A program made the position numbers and the translations under genes. Shown piece after piece: positions 23,743 through 33,187 of a stretch of DNA of 64,000 nt; position 1 is the stretch's first letter; each line of letters begins with the position of its first letter. Source of the DNA: Streptomyces endophytica (GTDB lineage: Bacteria > Actinomycetota > Actinomycetes > Streptomycetales > Streptomycetaceae); contig NZ_CP110636.1 in the NCBI RefSeq assembly GCF_026153355.1, positions 3,782,001 through 3,846,000 of the forward strand, written 5' to 3'. Below the pieces are notes generated by a model that ran no database searches, was not told the origin of the DNA, and saw nothing but the letters and a program-made list of their open reading frames with translations.

Positions 23743-25749
23743 TCAGCCCACCGCGTCGACCTTCTTGCCGCCGGCCAGCCGACCGGACAGCTCCGCGTTG
23801 TCGCCCGCCTTCGCCGGCAGCGTCAGGAACCGGCCGGGCGCCGTACCGTGCACCGCACCGGACGCGGTGATCGACCTGACCTGGTCGCTGCCGGCCGCCA
23901 GCAGCCACCACTGGCCGGCCGGCGCCTTCCACAGCACCCCGGCCAGCGCCCGCGGCGACCGAGGACCGCAGGCCGTACCGCCCTCCGCCCGCGCGGTCAC
24001 CGCCCCGGGGGCGTACGGCTGCCCGTTCGGCGCCGGGGTCTGGACCTGGGCCAGCGTCCGGCTGCCCGCGCCCCGCCAGGTCTCCGCGCGGGTGCACAGC
24101 CAGGCGGCACTGCCCGCACCGCCGGGCAGCGGCTGCCGGGCGAACTCCCAGGCGTTGACGCTGCGCACGCCCTGACCGCGGACCGCGGCGAGCTCGCAGG
24201 CCGTCCGTGCCCAGGCCGTCCTGGCGTCCGGGGCGGACACCTCACCCGGCCTGCGCGGCCTGCCGTACGTCAGCCGGGCCGGGGTCAGCTCGCCGAGGTC
24301 GGTCAGGAGACGGCCGCCGAGCCGCAGGGCCGGCCAGCTCGTGCACTTCTGGTCCGGGCGGGGCACCGGGACCGGCCCGGTCAGCCCGTCCGCCCCGACG
24401 GGAACCGGCTGGGCGGCCGCCTCCGGCTTGGCCAGATCGACCAGCGCGGCCTTCCCCTTCACCCACGGAGCGGTCAGATAACGGACGTTGCCCTGGGTGC
24501 GGCCCACCACCACGGCGCTCGCCGTGTCGGCCACGGCGCCGTCCGTACGGGCGAAGTCCAGCGCCGCGCCGGTGCCCTCGCCCTGGCCCTCGCCGTCCGC
24601 CGCCTCGGCGTACCGGACCACCCGCAGACCGTCGTGGAAGAGCACCACCACCGCGTGGTCCACCACGCCCGCGAAGAGCAGCTGCGGCGGGCCCGCCGCG
24701 GGACCGGTCGGGGTGCCCGTCGTGGCCGACAGCTGCACCCCCGAGCCGGGCCGCGCCCATACCGCCAGCGCACGGCGCAGCAGGGCCTTGTCGTGGACGC
24801 GGTCCCCGCGGGCCGGCCAGGCCGCGAAGTCCTGGCGGGCCGCGGTCTCCCAGGCCGTGGCCGAGGTGACCGTCAACTTGCCCGGATCCAGGGCGGCTTC
24901 GGACGCGGCGTTCCGGGCGTACGGCGGGGCGGCCGCGCCGTCCGGGCCCCAGCCGTCGCCCGGCAGCCCCAGCAGTGCCCCGCACACCAGGACCGCGGCA
25001 CCCGCCGCCAGCACCGCCCGGCCGTGCTGGCGCCGCCGGATCAGGTCCGTCGGCCGGGCCTGCAGCGCGCACGGGTCGAACTCCGGCGACTCCAGCAGCG
25101 AGCGGTCCCGGCTGCCGGCCGGGGTCGCGGTCCGCTCGGCCTCGTCCCAGGCCTCCCGCGGCTCGGCCACCCCGGCCGCCTCCAGCACCCGGCGCGCCTC
25201 GGGCGGGCTCAGCCGCTCCAGATCACGCAGCACGAACGCGGCCCGGCCGGGCCCGGACAGTGCCGACAGCGCCTGGTCCAGGGCGAGTTCATCGGCGCCG
25301 CCGGACCGGGGGTACAGCCGCAGTCCCCACACCTGGGGGAGGAGCGGCGGCGGGGCCGGCAGACGGCGGCGCGGCGGGGTGGCGGCGAGCGCCGCGCGCA
25401 GCACCCGCATCCGGACGAAGGCGTAGCCGGGGTCGATCGCCGCTTCCGCACCGGCGCGCTGGCCCGGCAGCCCCAGGGCCCGGGTGGAGCTGCGCTGACG
25501 CGGCAGGGCCCGCTGCACCACGCCGTGGGCGGCCAGCACCCGGCGGCTGCGGCTCCGGCCGGGCGGCAGGACGAGATAGGCCAGCCGGACCAGCCGGGGG
25601 TAGTGCTCGACCAGCGCCGCCTCGGCCTGCTCGACATCGATGACCTCGTCGATGTCCGCGAGGCTGCCGGAGGGGTGCGGTCCGGACGCGCGGGGGAGGG
25701 CTGCTGCTGCTTCACGTTCCGTGAAACGAGTGAATCCTGTGATGGTCAC
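23743..25749 (-). CDS. Large membrane-anchored protein with sigma-factor-like N-terminus
   Basis: I do not recognise a named family. About 668 residues from a GTG at 25749, a start with no clear ribosome-binding site. The first 200 residues look like a degenerate sigma-70 region 2/4 layout: QAEAALVEHYPRLVRLAYLVLP, then LDQALSALSGPGRAAFVLRDLERLSPPEARRVLEAAGV. One transmembrane helix follows (AVLAAGAAVLVCGALLGL, about residue 290). The remaining 370 residues would be extracytoplasmic, with sensor-like beta-rich sequence. It resembles a membrane-tethered regulator more than an enzyme. A DUF397 gene lies upstream on the same strand. Confidence 0.7.
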   Translation of the reverse strand: MTITGFTRFTEREAAAALPRASGPHPSGSLADIDEVIDVEQAEAALVEHYPRLVRLAYLVLPPGRSRSRRVLAAHGVVQRALPRQRSSTRALGLPGQRAGAEAAIDPGYAFVRMRVLRAALAATPPRRRLPAPPPLLPQVWGLRLYPRSGGADELALDQALSALSGPGRAAFVLRDLERLSPPEARRVLEAAGVAEPREAWDEAERTATPAGSRDRSLLESPEFDPCALQARPTDLIRRRQHGRAVLAAGAAVLVCGALLGLPGDGWGPDGAAAPPYARNAASEAALDPGKLTVTSATAWETAARQDFAAWPARGDRVHDKALLRRALAVWARPGSGVQLSATTGTPTGPAAGPPQLLFAGVVDHAVVVLFHDGLRVVRYAEAADGEGQGEGTGAALDFARTDGAVADTASAVVVGRTQGNVRYLTAPWVKGKAALVDLAKPEAAAQPVPVGADGLTGPVPVPRPDQKCTSWPALRLGGRLLTDLGELTPARLTYGRPRRPGEVSAPDARTAWARTACELAAVRGQGVRSVNAWEFARQPLPGGAGSAAWLCTRAETWRGAGSRTLAQVQTPAPNGQPYAPGAVTARAEGGTACGPRSPRALAGVLWKAPAGQWWLLAAGSDQVRSITASGAVHGTAPGRFLTLPAKAGDNAELSGRLAGGKKVDAVG

Positions 25750-25825
25750 CGGTACCGGGCTGACGCCCCGACGGGTGACCGGGCCCGGGGGCGGCCGACG
25801 GCCGGCCCCCGGGGACGGGCCGCGC

Positions 25826-26056
25826 TCAGCGCTCCAGGTCGAACTCGCCGTCCCTCGCGCCCAGTACGAACGCCCGCCACTCCGCCTCGGTGTAGCGCAG
25901 CACCACGTCGGGCTCGGTGGAATTCCGCATGGCCACCGCGCCGCGCTCCAGGAAGGCGATCTCCACCGCTTCCTCGGCGTCCCCGGGCGGGCGCTGCCAG
26001 ACGGCGTCGGAGATGTCGAGGGCGTAGAGCCACTCCTTCTCAGCTGCGGCACTCAT
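25826..26056 (-). CDS. DUF397 small protein
   Basis: This 76-residue acidic protein has the DUF397 core VEIAFLERGAVAMRNSTEPD, VLRYTEAEWRAFVLGARDGEFD. DUF397 proteins are abundant in Streptomyces, often paired with XRE regulators, and include small toxin- or antisigma-like partners; the role of this one is unknown. No XRE gene is adjacent. It lies 77 bases before the sigma-like membrane protein on the same strand. Start ATG 26056. Confidence 0.85.
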   Translation of the reverse strand: MSAAAEKEWLYALDISDAVWQRPPGDAEEAVEIAFLERGAVAMRNSTEPDVVLRYTEAEWRAFVLGARDGEFDLER

Positions 26057-26090
26057 ACCGGGATCCCCTCGCTCGTGGTGCGGTTCCGGG

Positions 26091-29000
26091 TCAGCGTACG
26101 CGGTGGCCGCGCGTGCTTCCAGTGACGGCCCAGTGACGGAACGCGGCCGATCCGCGGTCCCCGGAACCGGAGTTGGCGGCGGTCTGGTGCAGCCCGGCGT
26201 CCTGCCGGCCGGCCGCTCCGGGCACGGTCACGGTGGCGATCTCCCGCCAGGTCGCGCCGCCGTCGGTGGAGCAGGCGCCGGTGTACGTACCGGCGTGTCC
26301 GGAGTCCGGCCCGCGGGTCAGCCGCAGCAGGACGGGCGCGGTGACGCCGGTGAGCCGGCGGTAGGTGTCCAGCCGGCCGTCGCCGTCGGCGTCGTAGGAC
26401 AGCACGACGCCGTTGGCCGGGGTGACGGAGAGATTGAGGAAGCCCAGGGCTGTGTCCTGTGCCTCCGGCACGTCCCGTGCGTCCGGGCCGGACGGGGCGA
26501 GGCCGTTGCGGACGAGCAGGCCGGCCCGGGCCCAGGGCGCGGTCGGGTCCTGGCCCGTCACCTCGACCGTCATCGCACCGCCCGCCACCAGGGAGCCCGG
26601 CCGGTACACCGCGCCGAACTCCGCGGTGGACCGCCACAGATCCGCCCCGGAGCCGTTGATCGCGAAGCGGTCGCCGAGCTGCCCGAAGACGGCCGCGTTC
26701 GTGGTCACCGTCCGCAGCTCCGCGTCCAGAGGCCCGGCGACGAAGAGGGTGCCGTCCCGGGTGGCGCGGACCCGGGGTTCGCCCTTGGGGCCGTAGTCGG
26801 CGGTGAGGCGGTAGGGGAGGGGCTCCAGCGGCGCCTTCGCCGGGCCGGCCGGGGCGGTGATCCGCCAGCGGGCCCGGCCGGTGCCGCCGGGCGGCAGGGA
26901 CGCCAGGGTGACCGGCCCGTCGGCGGTGGCCGGCAGCCCGGTCAGCGCGAAGTCGACGCGGCCGGTGGCCCGCAGGCCGTTCTCATTGCGCAGCGCCGCG
27001 GTCAGGGTGGCACGGCCGCCCGGAGGCAGCGCGGCCGGCTCGGCGGCCACCGTGAGCGTGCCCTGGTACGGGGCCGCGGCGAGGACGTCGTGGACCCGCC
27101 GGGCGGTGCGGTACGGATCGGCGGTGGGACGCAGCGGATGGCTCGTCCGCGCCCGGGTCCACGGCTCCTCCAGGGCGTACCAGTCGAACGTCTTCGGCGG
27201 GCGGCCCGCCGCCAGCGCGTCCGCGAGCTCGTCCAGATACGCCTGCCACTGCGGGAGGTGGACCTCGGCGATCAGCCCGTGCCAGTCGCGGTTGGCGTAG
27301 TTGGCGAGCGCCCCGCCGTCCGCGGTGGCCCGGTCCGCCCAGGTGGTGATCAACGCCCGTGCGGAACGCTCCAGTTGGGCCTCCTCCTCGGGGCCGGACG
27401 CCCTCGCCTTCGCGTCCGCGAGCCACGGCCCCAGCAGGAAGTGCCGGTGCGCGCCGGCGACCTCGTCGCTCAGCCGCATCAGCCGCAGCCACAGCCCGGA
27501 CAGCGCCCGGAAGGCCGCCCGGTCCTTGCGCCGGTAGGCCTCCTGGAGCTGCCCGATCAACTGCCAGGAACGGTTGGCCAGCGCCTGCCGGGCGGCGTCC
27601 GTCAGATCGTGGCGGTAGGCGTCGCTGCCGCGCAGCGCGGGCCGGACCGCGAGCAGCGCCCCGAACGCGGTGTCGAACGCGGCCGGGTCGAAGGCCGGGT
27701 GTGGGTGGCGTAGGTGGTCCCGGAACGGGCGGCCAGGCTGGGCCGGGCGGCGAACACGGAGTCGTGCGGCCGGCCGTCCTTGCTGGCGATCTCGTACGCG
27801 CTGCCGCGCAGTGCGGCGAACGCGGCCCGGGCGTGCGGGTCACGGGCACCGTAACGGAACGCGGCATAGCCCTCGAACCACGCCGCGCGGTCCACCGGCC
27901 GCTCCCGCCACGCCAGTTCGCTGAACAGCTCGAAGGCGGCCGGGTCACGCTCGGCGGCCTCCGGCATGTAGGCGGTCCCGACCAGCCGGCTGCCCGGCTT
28001 GTCCCGCCAGGCCGGGAAGCGCTCCGCCCAGATGTGGGTCTTCGCGCCGATCGTGGTGCGCCCGCCGAAGTTGGGGATCGACCCGAAGGCGTACGGCACC
28101 CCGCCCCAGTCCCGCTCCCGGTCGGTGACCGTGTCCAGGTCGCCGAGCCCGTCCACGATCAGCATCCGGTCGTGGTCGACGGCGTCCAGCAGGTCCCGGC
28201 GCGGGTTGTCCTGCCAGCCGAGGATCACCCAGGTGGCGTCCGGGTGCGCGGTACGCAGCGCCCGCTCGACGGCCCGCGCCGCCTCCGCCACCGGTACGTC
28301 CCCGGGATCGCCGCCTTCGTGCAACAAGTCCATCTTGAAGTACCCGGCAGGTCCGAACAGTTCCTCCTGCTCCCGGTAGAAGGCGGCGGCGACCTCGGCG
28401 AAGACTCCGGTCCGCGGATCGAGCCAGTCCGGGCGCTTCAGCCCCGACCAGGTGCCCTGCGGGACGGTCCGGGCGCCGGGGTTGCGGGCGGCGAAACCGT
28501 CCGGCACGGTGCCGAAGTACCCGGGCAGCACCGGCCGCATCCCCAGCTCCCGCAGCCGCCCGGTGATCCGCCGCCCCAACTCGGACCGCTGGCCCAGGAG
28601 TTCGGGACTCATCGGTCCCCCGTAACCGCTCATGTTCTGCAGCAGCCACCACGGCTGGTGCGAGGGCGCCGGGAGCCAGCGACGGGCCTCGGCGTCGGAG
28701 TACCCGAACCCCGTCAGCAGCCGGTGGTAGACGGCCTCGGTACCCGGCGTGACCAGCACCTCGTTCACACCGTGGAGCGCCAGGACGTCGATCAGCCGCT
28801 CCCAGCGCGCCCAGTCGGCGTACGGGGCGGTGTACCCGTCGTGGGTGTCGTTCAGCGCGAACCGGTGCGGAACGGTACTGCCCCGCTCCAGGGGGGAACG
28901 GGGTGCGGGCAACCTGGCGGGCAGCGCCACCTGGTCACCGGCCCAGGACAGATGGGCCCGGCAGGTGTACTTGAGGTACCAGTGGACGCCGGTCAGGAGC

Positions 29001-29275
29001 GTGGCGGGGGAGGTCCCCGCCACGGTGATCCGGCCGGCCGTCCCGTCGACCCGGAACCGGTCGGCGCGCCCCGCGGACACCAGCGGAACCAGCCGAAACT
29101 GGTCGGCGTGTTCCGGCAGCAACCGCTCCAGCGCGGTCCGCGCTGGAGCGGTATCGAAGGACGCGCCCCGTCGCCCACGCTCCGCGGCCCGACCCGGCGC
29201 GGCCCCTCCGAGCGCTGCCCCCGCACCGATCGCTCCGGCTGTCCCCAACAACGCACGTCGTGACGGTTGGCCCAT
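26091..29275 (-). CDS. GH89 alpha-N-acetylglucosaminidase, Tat-exported (interrupted by a 1-base shift)
   Basis: The restored protein has about 1061 residues. The N-terminus is a twin-arginine signal (MGQPSRRALLGTAGAIGAG). Then follow the NAGLU N-domain, the catalytic barrel (YLKYTCRAHLSW, NDTHDGYTAPYADWARWERLIDVLALHGVNE, GYFGTVPDGF, YFKMDLLHEGGDPGD, WVILGWQDNPR) and the helical C-domain (RSWQLIGQLQEAYRRKDRAAF), plus C-terminal beta-sandwich extensions. GH89 enzymes release terminal alpha-N-acetylglucosamine from glycans. The shift is near 27702 in CACACCCGG; one added C restores HTPAFDPAAFDTAFG. ATG 29275 is preferred because the upstream extension is repeat-element sequence. Confidence 0.86.
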
Positions 29276-29285
29276 GGGCCAAGTA

Positions 29286-29724
29286 TTCCCACGTACTCGG
29301 CTGCGGCGCCATGGTGGCGTCTCGCCGTTGCGCTTTGCGGCGCCTCCCACGTACCCGTCTTTCCCGCCGCGGGTCGTCTCGCCGTTGCGCCTGGCGGCGG
29401 GCGTTTGTTTGTCGGGTGCGGTGCCGGCCCTCCAGACTTCGTCCTCCGGTCCAGCCCCTCCCGTGAGTGGGAGTTGAGAGCTGGTTGGGGGTGTGCGTCA
29501 TCTGTTGCCTGCGCGCGTGTGGGCATTACGTGCACCCCCACCGTCCTTCACTTTCCCTCTCACGGGAGGGGACGGGCCGGAGGGGCCGGTTGTGTGGACG
29601 TAAAGCGTCAGCAGTCCACACAACCGGCCCCGGAGGCCCGTCACCGCACCCAACAACACCCAGCCCGCCGCAGGCGCAACGGTGAGCAACACCCGCGGCG
29701 GGAGAGACGGGTACGTGGGAAGCA
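29286..29724. repeat. Modular palindromic repeat, copy B
   Basis: This is the second copy of the element at 3337-3802, here upstream of the GH89 gene and of the olsB-like gene. Core and hairpin (29582-29631) are identical; the arms differ in how many 58-base units remain. On the left two units are seen, the outer one degraded, and on the right one, the reverse of copy A. The ORFs in it are not gene-like. It must contain or flank the GH89 promoter. The remaining bases to 29847 show no gene. Confidence 0.85.
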
Positions 29725-29847
29725 GACACCGCAGTGTTCCGCGGAGGCTCACCCGTTCGCCCCCTTGCCTTCACGCGCCCGGCGGTCCGGCCCGGGAACA
29801 GTCTGCCGCGTAAAGAAGGGCCAGGTCACTCCCCATGGAGGGCTCCC

Positions 29848-30660
29848 ATGCGCATGGCACCGACCGCGTCCGCCACCGTCCCCGCTCCCGCCGCCCCTGC
29901 GGCATCTGCATCCGCATCCGCATCCGCGGGTTCCGAACCCGCGGATGCCGGCTACACCGCCCACATCGCCCACACCCCCGAGCAGATCCGCGCAGCGCAG
30001 CGGCTGCGGCACCTCGTCTTCGCCGAGGAGATGGGCGCGACCCTGCACACCCCGCTGGCCGGCCATGACATCGACGACGTCGACGAGGTCGCCGACCACC
30101 TCGTCGTGACCCACACCGCCAGCGGCGAGATCGTCGGCACCTACCGGCTGCTGCCGCCCGGACGCAGCCCGCGGCTCTACTCCGACGGTGAGTTCGACCT
30201 CGGCGCCCTGGCCGCGCTGCGGCCCGCGCTCATCGAGGCCGGCCGCTCCTGCGTGCACCCCGATCACCGCGACGGTGCGGTGATGACGCAGATGTGGGCC
30301 GCGCTCGCCCGTTACACGCTGCTCTCCGGTCACCGCTATCTGGCCGGCTGTGCCTCCGTGCCGCTCGCCGACGGTGGTACCGCTGCCGTCCACGCCTGGG
30401 AACTGGGCCGCACCCGCTACGCCGCCCCGCCCGAGCTGCAGGTCACCCCGCACCGCCCCTGGCGCGCCACGGTCCCCGTCCCGGAGCGTGCCAGCGTCGC
30501 CCAGCTGCCGCCGCTGCTGCGCGGCTACCTCCGGATCGGCGCGTTCATCTGCGGCGCGCCCGCCCACGACCCCGAGTTCGACGTCGCGGACTTCTTCGTC
30601 GTGCTGGACATGGAACGGCTCGGCGACCGCTACCGGCGCTACTTCCTGGGGGAGCGGTGA
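29848..30660 (+). CDS. OlsB-like N-acyltransferase (GNAT fold)
   Basis: This 270-residue protein belongs to the group of acyl-homoserine-lactone-synthase-fold acyltransferases that includes OlsB, which acylates ornithine with 3-hydroxyacyl-ACP. Conserved segments are AAQRLRHLVFAEEMGA, DVADHLVV-type DEVADHLVV, GTYRLLPPG, EAGRSCVHPDHRDGAVM and FDVADFFVVLD. Start ATG 29848 follows GGAGGG by five bases. The N-terminus has a low-complexity Ala-Ser run made by GCATCC hexamer repeats near 29906-29932. It overlaps the next gene, a PlsC-type acyltransferase that matches OlsA, by four bases. Together they predict ornithine-lipid synthesis. Confidence 0.82.
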   Translation: MRMAPTASATVPAPAAPAASASASASAGSEPADAGYTAHIAHTPEQIRAAQRLRHLVFAEEMGATLHTPLAGHDIDDVDEVADHLVVTHTASGEIVGTYRLLPPGRSPRLYSDGEFDLGALAALRPALIEAGRSCVHPDHRDGAVMTQMWAALARYTLLSGHRYLAGCASVPLADGGTAAVHAWELGRTRYAAPPELQVTPHRPWRATVPVPERASVAQLPPLLRGYLRIGAFICGAPAHDPEFDVADFFVVLDMERLGDRYRRYFLGER

Positions 30661-31520
30661 ACGGTCCCTGGGACGTCGGTTCCGACTGCACCCCGGAGTG
30701 CGCCCGGCACGCGCTGCCGCGGGTCCCGGCCGCCGAGGCCGTGCGGCGTTCCGCCGTCTTCGGCCACCGGGTGCGCCGGGCGCTGACGGACGGCGGGCGG
30801 ATGGCGGATCCGGTACGGCTGCGCGCCCACGCCGCCGCTCTGCTCGACGCGCTGGACATCCGCCTGGCGGGCCCGGCCCCGGTGGCCGGGCCGCCGGGCG
30901 CCGGGCCGCTCACCGCCCCGGGCGGCGGCCCCGGCACCCTGCTCGTCGTCAACCACATCTCCTGGCTCGACATCCCCGCCCTGCTCGCCGTCGAACCGGT
31001 CACCCTCCTCGCCAAGCGCGAGGTCGGCGGCTGGCCGGTCGTCGGAGGTCTGGCCCGGCGCGCCGGTACGTTCTTCATCGATCGCACCGATCCTCGTCAA
31101 CTTCCGGCCGCGGTCGATGAGTTGAGCCGGCTGCTGGCCTCCGGGCGGTCGGTGGCGGTGTTTCCGCAGGCGACCACCTGGTGCACGGCCGGCCGTGGGG
31201 TGTTCCGCCGGGCCACCTTCCAGGCCGCCCTCGACGCCGGTGCGCCGGTCCGGCCGGTGACCCTGGAGTACGCCCAGCAGGGGCGGCCCAGCACGGTGGC
31301 CGCGTTCTGCGGCGAGGACACCTTCCTCGGCTCGCTGCGCCGGGTGCTCGCCGCCCGCGCGCTGACCGTACGCGTCACCGCCCATCCGGTGCTGACGACC
31401 GCGGACGGCGCGGACCGGCGGGAGCTGGCGGCGCGGGCGGAACGGGCGGCGCTGTACGGGCGGCCGGTGGCGGCCGTGCCGGTACCGGCCGCGGTGCGGC
31501 CCGCGCGGGTCCATGTTTGA
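30657..31520 (+). CDS. PlsC/OlsA-like O-acyltransferase
   Basis: This 287-residue lysophospholipid-acyltransferase-family protein has the HX4D catalytic motif in VNHISWLD and downstream blocks GTFFIDR, SVAVFPQATTWCTAGRGVFRRATFQAAL and PVRPVTLEY. It would add the second acyl chain, giving ornithine lipid (as OlsA) or phosphatidic acid. Coupling to the OlsB-like gene (GTGA overlap at 30657) favours the former. The C-terminus overlaps the DedA gene by eight bases. Confidence 0.85.
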   Translation: MNGPWDVGSDCTPECARHALPRVPAAEAVRRSAVFGHRVRRALTDGGRMADPVRLRAHAAALLDALDIRLAGPAPVAGPPGAGPLTAPGGGPGTLLVVNHISWLDIPALLAVEPVTLLAKREVGGWPVVGGLARRAGTFFIDRTDPRQLPAAVDELSRLLASGRSVAVFPQATTWCTAGRGVFRRATFQAALDAGAPVRPVTLEYAQQGRPSTVAAFCGEDTFLGSLRRVLAARALTVRVTAHPVLTTADGADRRELAARAERAALYGRPVAAVPVPAAVRPARVHV

Positions 31521-32160
31521 CCAGCTCGACCACCTCGACGCGCTGGCCCGCACGCTGCAGGGTCTGCTCGGCTCGCCCTGGCTCTGGCTGGTCGTGCTGC
31601 TGGTTTCCGGGCTCGACGCGCTGCTGCCGTTCATGCCGAGCGAGACCACCGTCGTGCTGGTCGCGGTGCTCATCGGCCCCGACCTGCCGCTGCTCGTGCT
31701 GTTGGCGGGCGTCGCGGCGGCCGGGGCGCTGGCCGGTGACTGCCTCGGCTACGCCGTCGGACGGTACGCGGGCCCCCGGGCCGTCGCCCGGCTGCTGCGC
31801 GGCGAACGCGGCCGGGCCCGGCACGCCAGGGCCCGGGCACGGGTGGAACGGCACGCCGCGCTGCTGGTCATCGCCGGCCGCTTCCTGCCCGGTGGCCGGG
31901 TCGTCGCCGCGCTCTCCACCGGGAGCGTGCGCTACCCGCTGCGCCGTTTCGTCCTGCTGGACGCGGTGGGCGCGGGCCTGTGGGCGCTGTGCAGTGCGGC
32001 GCTCGGCGGCCTCGGCGGTACCGCGCTGGCCGGGTCGCCGGCCCGCGGGATGCTGCTGGCCTCGGCGGCCGGGCTGCTGGTGGCGGGGTGTGTGGGGTGT
32101 GTGCACCGGCGCGGGGTGCGGCACGCCCTCCCGCTCCAGGGGGAGCGGGAGGGCGTCTGA
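31513..32160 (+). CDS. DedA-family membrane protein
   Basis: This 215-residue membrane protein has about five hydrophobic segments and the DedA/SNARE-associated features PFMPSETTVVLVAVLIG, GDCLGYAVGRYAG, IAGRFLPGGRVVAALSTG and YPLRRFVLLDAVGA. The motif FLPGGR replaces the common F(I/L)PxxR. DedA proteins act in membrane homeostasis and lipid-carrier recycling. It is the last gene of the acyltransferase operon, which suggests handling of the new lipid. A strong terminator hairpin overlaps its final codons. Confidence 0.87.
   Translation: MFDQLDHLDALARTLQGLLGSPWLWLVVLLVSGLDALLPFMPSETTVVLVAVLIGPDLPLLVLLAGVAAAGALAGDCLGYAVGRYAGPRAVARLLRGERGRARHARARARVERHAALLVIAGRFLPGGRVVAALSTGSVRYPLRRFVLLDAVGAGLWALCSAALGGLGGTALAGSPARGMLLASAAGLLVAGCVGCVHRRGVRHALPLQGEREGV
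32123..32156 (+). terminator. Terminator hairpin inside the dedA 3' end
   Basis: ACGCCCTCCCGCTCC (32123-32137) pairs perfectly over 15 bases with 32142-32156 around a four-base loop. It overlaps the last codons of dedA, so termination and the C-terminal sequence share the same DNA. Confidence 0.85.
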
Positions 32161-32208
32161 CCCGGCGGACCGGTTCCGGCGCCGGTATGTGACGGGCCGG
32201 TGCCGGGC

Positions 32209-32789
32209 TCAGGTGCTCGGGACGTACTTGTAGCCGACCCGGCGCACCGTCACGATCGACGACCGGTGCTCGACGCCCAACTTGCGGCGCAGCCGGGCGA
32301 CATGGACGTCGACGGTGCGGCCGTCCCCGACGTGCCCGTAGCCCCAGACCGTGGTCACCAGCTGGTCGCGGGTGTGCACCCGGTGCGGATGCGCGACCAG
32401 ATGGGCCAGCAGCTCGAACTCCAGGTAGGTCAGGTCCAGCGGGCGGCCCAGCACCTGGGCGGTGCGCTGCTCGGGGTCGATCCGGACGATCGCGTCGCCG
32501 GTCCGCGCGGGCGCCTCGGACGGTGCGGCCGGCGGCGGCGCGGTCGCGGCGGTGGCCTGGTCGGCCGGCACCAGGACGAGGTAGCCGACCATCGGCGGCT
32601 GACCGGGCAGTGCGGGCAGGCTGTGCTGCGGCGCCGGCAGCCAGGTGGCGCCGGAGTTCAGCAGTTCGGCCACCGGTGGCACCTCGTCGGGTGAGACGGC
32701 GCGCAGTCGGTGGCGGTTCGGGTGCGGGGTGGTGAGGGGGGACAGGGGGCCGTCGTGGAACCGGCGGTGAGGGTACGGACGTTCGTCAT
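32209..32789 (-). CDS. OmpR/PhoB-type winged-helix regulator without receiver domain
   Basis: The C-terminal half is a clear winged-helix DNA-binding domain: LDLTYLEFELLAHLVAHPHRVHTRDQLVTTVWGY, VDVHVARLRRKLG, TVRRVGYKYVP. No receiver domain precedes it, only a Pro/Ala-rich N-terminus (ATWLPAPQHSLPALPGQPP). The best start is ATG 32789 (MTNVRTLTAG), which requires a one-base correction near 32735 in the C-rich stretch; without it the ORF would start at GTG 32682. The restored length is 193 residues. Homologues in Streptomyces have the same orphan layout. Its targets are unknown. Confidence 0.78.
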
Positions 32790-32894
32790 CAGGAGTCAGC
32801 TCTTTCGCGCAGAGGGGCGTCGGGGACGTCGTGCGCGCGGGCAGGGCTGGGGACGCCGGTCAGCGGCGTCGATGAATGGTGTGCGGGCCCGCGC

Positions 32895-32999
32895 TCAGTG
32901 CGCGCGGCAACACAGACGGTCGAAAGCGTGCGCCTGCCGGGACGGCCAGAAGGGCTCGAGGTCGCTGCGACCTGTCGCGGTATCGGTGAGGCTGGCCAT
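32895..32999 (-). CDS. Candidate 34-residue small ORF with C-terminal Cys-Cys
   Basis: A short ORF (MASLTDTATG at the start, DRLCCRAH at the end) lies upstream of the winged-helix regulator on the same strand. The paired cysteines just before the stop recall cysteine-sensing leader peptides of actinobacteria, but I cannot match it to a described family. The ribosome-binding site (GGGG before ATG) is weak. The rest of the gap 32790-33187 shows nothing else. Confidence 0.4.
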   Translation of the reverse strand: MASLTDTATGRSDLEPFWPSRQAHAFDRLCCRAH

Positions 33000-33187
33000 G
33001 ACCCCATTGAACCAGACAGTCGGTGATCTGTCCCTCGTGTGGGTGGCGGTGTGACGCGAATCCACCGCACCCGCGCGGCACATACCGCCGGACCGGGCGC
33101 GATTCGGTTCCGACTCGACCTGTGTGCAGGGGAGTTGAGGGAGGGGCGGTGACTGGCGCGTGGCCGAAATGCGCTCTCGCCGGTCCG

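Noticed and set aside
27602..29350. GH89 ORF starting at 29350
   Set aside because: The first 25 residues (MGGAAKRNGE...) come from the palindromic repeat; the Tat signal starts at ATG 29275.
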